64,000 nt of DNA from Rhytidiadelphus loreus (lineage: Eukaryota > Streptophyta > Bryopsida > Hypnales > Hylocomiaceae). The notes under the pieces were generated by a model. It was not told the DNA's origin. It was given only the letters and a program-made list of their open reading frames with translations, and did not search any database. The stretch is from positions 41,421,001-41,485,000 of the forward strand of contig OX344765.1 of assembly GCA_947034895.1 (NCBI GenBank). The letters run 5' to 3'. A program made the translations under genes and the position numbers. This document shows positions 58,600-64,000 of the stretch, one piece after another (within the stretch, counting starts at the first letter, position 1; every line of letters starts with the position of its first letter).

Positions 58600-61500
58600 C
58601 CAGAAGCCGAACGCAATACCCAGGTATAGCAATAATTGGTTATTTTGAATACAGGGTCGTGCAGGCCCTTCCAGCCGTTACTGCCAATGTGAACCGACAA
58701 TATTTAACGAAACGAAATTCACTGGAACCCCAATTGGACCTCTTGGACCTCAACTACCGCTAAAGGCCCGGGGCACACCTGAAATTGGAAGATGTGAAGA
58801 AGAATACAGAACCCTGCATCTGGCAGAGTTGTGAGGCTGAAAGATTATGTAGTTGGAGGAACCGAGGTTTGTTTCCCAGTTTGATCTCTTGGTTATTCCT
58901 TGTGGATGTCATACTGGTTGTTCGCTGTGGAATCGGACGAGTTTTGGGAGGTGCGTGCAATGAATGCTGGGTTAACTACGCTCAGAAGTGCCATCAGCGT
59001 GCTAGTTTACGATAGTTTTAAGTTTCTTCAGTTCTCTTGTCTGTATACGCAGCCGGTGTCGTCAATTTCATGCCAGATGAGAAAGATGTACTTATTTCAT
59101 TGGAAAATGCCAATGTATCTTTGAGCACTGCACAGTACTCTGTCAATGGATAATCAGTTTTGTTACATTCTTTAGAAGGGTAAGGTATAGGGTGTCTTAA
59201 AGGTGTTATATATTGACGAACCTTAGTCGGGAGTTTTTTGTCATTACATATACGCCGTCATGACACATTTAGTCTACGGAAACTCTGTGTGGATGACGCT
59301 AGTCGGAATACCTGCTTTCAAGGGCCTACAGTGAGGACAACCGCGGCTGACTATGCCATTGATCTGTTATTTGGGAGCTGTGCTCTGTGCCATTTGATTT
59401 ATGAAGTGGTTTTGATGTTTCCGGATGTTTTACTCATCACCAGCTTGAGTTCATATGGATGATAACGATTCGTAGAGGAAATAGTATGGAAATACTGGTA
59501 TCAAATTTCCTGGAATTCTGCTTGCTTCGGGGATCCTCACTTTGAATCCCACGCGCAAGGACCATGAGAATGAATTCCAGTTGTCAGGCTGCGATAGATC
59601 AAGCTGCATTAGTGGCAGGTCAGAAATATGACGTTCTTAAGACAACGGTAGCCACAGCTCCAATTATTGTAAGCTATCTTTCACTTCATGTTTTTTTCAT
59701 ACTTTCTCCCACAACATGCCCAGTTTACTAGATGTGATTTAACGTTGCATTGTAGGTCTGCATTTCCATTGTCATTATTAGGTCTGAGAAATGTCATCAT
59801 TTATAATGTCTGAGAAATGCTACGTTTGTACGGCTGTAGGTAGAAGGTGGTGGTGAGGGATATTAACGATTAAGATTGTTTGTAAGCTCGTTTGGAGTGG
59901 AAAAATGAACCATACAAGGAGTCCAGGTGCTTTGAAACTTGTTTGTTCACGTACGTTTTGGAACTAAGCTTTTAGTGTTTCACTGCAGAACGCTGCGTCA
60001 AACCTGTTTGGTTTGAAATCAAGAGGATATTGGGTATATGGATCCAATTTGCAATGGTGGAAATCACAGTAAACCATTACTCCATTCCCCTAAATGTATG
60101 AGTGGTTTACTGTGACTCCCACTGATGTATCATTCACGGGCACCATATTCGAATACTGGCACCGACACTGGGAAAGAAAAACACCTGCTGAGGTTTTCCA
60201 CTGTAATTCAACTTATATTTACCGATATAAGAGAGTAATTGACGTCAGTTTTCCCAAGTCCACTTATCATGTTCAGCTTCACATTATTTGCTTACCTTTA
60301 ATGCTAAGTAGGTGGGTTTAGTTGTACACGGGAATGTGTTTTTCTCAAGGAAAAATCTGGAACGAGAGTCTAGTGTTACGAGCACAAGTTTGTCTGTAAG
60401 AACAAGAATTGACCGGACGTGGAAGCTACTTCAGTTGTCAACTGTCAAGATTGCACCTGGTTGTCACGGGATAAAAGTAAGTTCTGGAAATGGTTTTTAT
60501 TCGAAAAGATTGCTCCAATATGTGACTTATGAACAAGTTCAACGTCTTGAGACTCTGAATCTAGTGTCCATCAACTGTAGGTTACACTTCTTTGTATTTG
60601 TAAGAGGTCCAGACGTTACGCAGTTGGGTTGTGCTTCTGGATTAGTAGGTGACGATGCCATCAATGGAGTTTGGATTTGATTTGATTTTTTTTAAAGTAA
60701 GACCAAAATGCTGAGAGGATTTCCTTCCAGCACTTTGCGGCCTTAAAGCTACTATTGGATAAGCTAGTGACTAGTACTGAGTTAATGCGGTTACCTGCTG
60801 TTTAGTGGTACTCGGAAGTTAATGATAGTACAGCTTACCTCTTAATCAGGATCACAGTAGTATCTCTGCAACTTTGCCTCGGCTGTACACGGTTGCCAGA
60901 TATGGCTTCCTTGAGCAACATCACTCCTTGTTTGTTTTATTGCGTGAGCATTTCGCCCAATTGTAACCAATGTGCTTGCAAAGCGCTGTTGTTAGTACAG
61001 GGGCTGACCACCTTGCAGTTTGCAGCAGAATTTACAACTCAGCTGGATGATGACTTTCTCGTTGTTCGCCGGCTATTGTGAAGAGTACTTAAGAACAAAT
61101 GACCCCTTTAATTTCTAATTCACTTTGGCTGGAGTTTGGCTTGGCGCCAGGATTTTAGTGGTGCGGCCCATGTCAGCTTTTCATGACTCATGCTGCCCCT
61201 AGACTCAGGTTTGGTCATTAAACCACACATTTGGTCCGCCTACCATGACTTTCAAATGCTGAATCCGATGTAGACATGGTTGCATAAAATCAGTGCATCG
61301 CTGTATTGCCAGGTGTCTATCTGAATCAAGTAACAGTTGGATGGCCATACAACTCTTGAATGTGTGACTTGTACCAAGGGCTGAGTCACAAGTTCCATAC
61401 ATCATTTTGCCAGCTATGTTGCTTCACCTTAAAATCATTTTGGGAGTGGCAGCTAGACGTAAGTTTGTCCGACTGCTGCTGATATTTGTGTGCACCTGCT

Positions 61501-62400
61501 TTCGCTCAAGTAGTTGCCATGTTTCCACCCTTCTTCAATGCAGCTCTTGGTTATTATACAGTTGTCACACCATCAAGTATCTTCCCTTACGAAGTGTCTC
61601 TTGTGAATTACTATCCTATACGCAACCAGTGCGCGCTTTCGATAAAGACTTCGTCGCATAGAAAATGTTTTCTCTTGGTGGGCCTAACTAAACAGTCAGT
61701 CTAGAGATGCCAAATCTGTAATTCTAAGGTAACCGTATCATGCTCATCTGCCAGGTGCTCTGAAGTACAATACTACTACGCAATGATTATTGCCTACGAA
61801 TCCCAACTGGTTTTGTCAAGATCTGCACGGTGAGTGCTTTCTGTAATTCATGCAGACGGTGAGTGCAGAGGTATGATATTACAATTCATACATAATTTTG
61901 CATCGCCATGTTTAGGGATATCTTTTCCCATTCTTCTTACGTTAATTACCTTCAGTTCTACGGCAAACAGTCAATGAAGGTCGAACTTATCCAATGCAAG
62001 TACTTAGTGTCTATTACAAGCAGGAGACATCGTCCAGAAATCAGTGAGTGTTATGAGTTTCCCCGGCCTGTTGTTGACCGAGTCGATTCATCGCCTGCCA
62101 CTGAGAATGTTTCACAAGCGTCTCTAGTGCGCTGACCTCCCATCGATTAAAGGTTGATGGGCCTTCTTTTCGCGAGCAACACTCCAACCAACGGCAGGTA
62201 TCTAAAATATGTGAGCGTCCATAGATATCCGATTGTACTGCGGCCGGCAGTAGGGCCGTGGTGTGCATCCGACCACGCCATTCCCATAAAGGACAGGTCA
62301 TACACGTGTAGAGCGCTTTCTCTTTTACTAAGGTGGCGTGAGTCAAGAGGCTGTTGGTTGTTATAACCCTCGCTTATGTGTAAAGTGCGTTGGATTAAGT
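58600..62400. other. GC-richer stretch downstream of ELF4, gene content unclear
   Basis: Composition is gene-like and no known repeat is obvious. Plus-strand fragments look codon-like: one near 59,580-59,670 ends in a GTAAGC donor-like site, one near 59,990-60,068 follows a TGCAG acceptor-like site and ends CAG, others lie at 61,486-61,704 and 61,908-62,135. I could not join them into a protein I recognise. It may be an unrecognised gene, a pseudogene or a non-coding transcript. Confidence 0.3.
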
Positions 62401-62415
62401 TAGTGGGTTTTTTGC

Positions 62416-62820
62416 GGCCAGGGTGAACTGACGCGCATTGACCCCCTCATTGCCCCGGTCAACTTTGGTTTGAAAAAAAAGCCCCCTATGTTGTGCCAAT
62501 TTTTTGGTAATTCTCACATCCCCTGCAGTAATTCAGGGCCTCTATTTGCAAATATGAATTCAGAATTTCAAAAAAAAATTAAGCCTTGCAAATAAAAAAT
62601 TCCAAGGTTTGCTCCATTTTACCCCTGTGGAAAACACTGTGAAATTTTTTATTTGCAATCAAATGATAAAATTTTGCAAATTCGAAATTCAGATTTGCAA
62701 TCAATGGTGACTAATTAGGTAAGGGAGGTGTAGAGATTAGAAAAATCACAGCAAAAATTAGGGTTTCTTTTTCACAATAACCCCTGGACGGGGTAATGAG
62801 GGGGTCAGTACACCCTGGCC
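62416..62820. mobile_element. 405-bp Mutator-type MITE (copy 1)
   Basis: The ends are GGCCAGGGTGAACTGAC and the inverse of GTCAGTACACCCTGGCC, followed inward by the pair GACCCCCTCATTGCCCCG and CGGGGTAATGAGGGGGTC. A 9-bp duplication GTTTTTTGC lies on each side (62407-62415 and 62821-62829). A 9-bp duplication with such ends points to the Mutator (MULE) group. No coding frame. Confidence 0.88.
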
Positions 62821-62886
62821 GTTTTTTGCGTCGTTGATTACCCTATGTGAGACTAAATAACTGCTTTTCATCTGGTCCGGTTGAAG

Positions 62887-63112
62887 GGCCAGGGAGAACT
62901 GACCCCCTCGCTTGGCCCTGCGGGCAAACCCTGGAATTATTTATTTTTCGTACATGAATTTTTTTGCAAAATTTTAATTCATTTTTGCGATCAGAGACCC
63001 TGAATTAGCTAGGTGAGGTCAAGATTATACCCTAGAATGGCCCAAAATAGGGGGCATTTTTTTTACTTGCACCCCTGGTAAGGACGAGCGAGGGGGTCAA
63101 TCCACCCTGATC
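62887..63112. mobile_element. 226-bp Mutator-type MITE (copy 2)
   Basis: The ends GGCCAGGGAGAACTGACC and the inverse of a GGTCAATCCACCCTGATC end match copy 1, and GGTTGAAG stands on both sides (62879-62886 and 63113-63120). The interior shares a piece with copy 1 (GATCAGAGACCCTGAATTAG against the inverse of TAATTCAGGGCCTC). It is a shorter, diverged family member only 66 bp from copy 1. Confidence 0.82.
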
Positions 63113-63120
63113 GGTTGAAG

Positions 63121-64000
63121 GTAGGGTGACCTATCACCCACCTTCCATGAACAGAGTTATTTATAAGCAAGCTAAAAGTCGTCTCCAGCAGCACGGGGAA
63201 ACATTGTCTTGGGGAAATACAGGGGTACTATTTTTCGTTATGACAATTTTTTGTTTGTCGAACCGGTGCAACCAGATATTTTGCCTTCCAGCTAACCATG
63301 AGGCTCCTGGTGGCTATAAGCAAAAAGAATTTCCATCATTGCTAATCAATCCAATTATTTGTAAATGAAAAAGTAGTTTGGGCAAAGTTTTTGTCCTAGA
63401 TAAAATTGCAATTTCTGGGTGTGCCAAAGAGAATATTTTGGCAACATCAAACATTTAATTGCACACTTTCATCCCAAAAACACTAGGTTGGGCTTGTTTG
63501 GTATAGTGTAGGTGATTCTTGAATGAATTGTTAACCTCTAACTGCTTGAGCAAACATATATGGTCAATCTAAAATTTCAGGCTCATTTTGTAGTAGGCAG
63601 TTGAATTTTTTTGACTGTTTTTTCTTTTGATTGGACAGTTTTTAGGGTTAACTATTAAAAAAATTCATTTTTCATTGAGAAAGGTACATATTTGATTGTT
63701 GAGAGGTCTCCAAAGCCATACATGTGCACTAGTGGAAGAGTAAAGCTTGCTAATTTTACTTCATTTTCCAACTTTGAGCAATTTTACTTTATTTGAGATC
63801 TAAAAACTTGTACTTATCCATTTGCTTTGAAAATGGTCCCAATAGAAAGAATAAAGTGTTTTCATGATTTTCACCATTGAAAATTTAAACAAGCAAGTGT
63901 TGATTTGGAGTTATTTGTGATTTATACTTATGAAAAAATTGCATCTCAACAATTGCAAGGTGGATTGTGTAATGAGTTTAATAGCTTTTCAAGTGATATT
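63121..64000. other. AT-rich DNA, nothing recognised
   Basis: Only short frames are present and none resembles a known protein. Confidence 0.5.

Overview
The window is nuclear DNA of a land plant. Three genes belong to plant or eukaryotic families and have GT-AG introns: a TON2/FASS-type PP2A B'' subunit, a PIG-X-like GPI-mannosyltransferase subunit and an ELF4-like clock protein. They lie in AT-rich DNA packed with transposon remains. The structure (compact multi-exon genes, degraded repeats, a Tc1-type DD34E transposon, GAGCATC-type and CACTA-type MITEs) would suit a non-seed plant such as a lycophyte, fern or bryophyte. The sequence alone does not settle the species.

Layout. From 1 to 12.9 kb there is AT-rich repeat DNA holding a 2.49-kb non-autonomous CACTA element (2,463-4,950) and scattered copies of an unclassified repeat that often ends in TTTAGGGGTTAA. 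From 12.9 to 19.1 kb lies a GC-richer island without a recognised gene, interrupted by a complete 1,646-bp Tc1-like transposon whose transposase has one in-frame TAG. From 19 to 32 kb are more dispersed repeats, several CACTA-type MITEs (one a 330-bp palindrome), a 220-bp satellite, a 40-bp minisatellite and a second GC-richer island (23.2-24.9 kb). From 32,256 to 37,802 is a full-length Ty1/copia retrotransposon on the minus strand with 147-bp LTRs and a 5-bp target duplication. Its gag-pol is broken by six stops and one frameshift, yet it carries an uninterrupted plus-strand (antisense) reading frame for a viroplasmin/RNase H1 N-terminal domain.

From 40.6 to 47.0 kb lies the 12-exon TON2/FASS gene (minus strand, 478 aa). 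Its first intron holds four tandem ~300-bp units, three of which contain decayed copies of the end of exon 1. From 50.1 to 54.0 kb lies a six-exon PIG-X-like gene (minus strand) with an unusually long N-terminal part. From 56.15 to 57.35 kb a three-unit tandem array runs up to the single-exon ELF4-like gene (57,741-58,145, plus strand), whose 3' UTR holds a perfect 14-bp hairpin. From 58.6 to 62.4 kb is a third GC-richer stretch of unclear content, followed by two related Mutator-type MITEs.

The three host genes are not an operon and have unrelated jobs: division-plane and cortical microtubule control, GPI-anchor synthesis in the ER, and the evening complex of the circadian clock. The candidate for something undescribed is the antisense viroplasmin-domain ORF inside the copia element. 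Next in interest are the Tc1-like element in a plant and the exon-boundary duplications in the TON2 gene.
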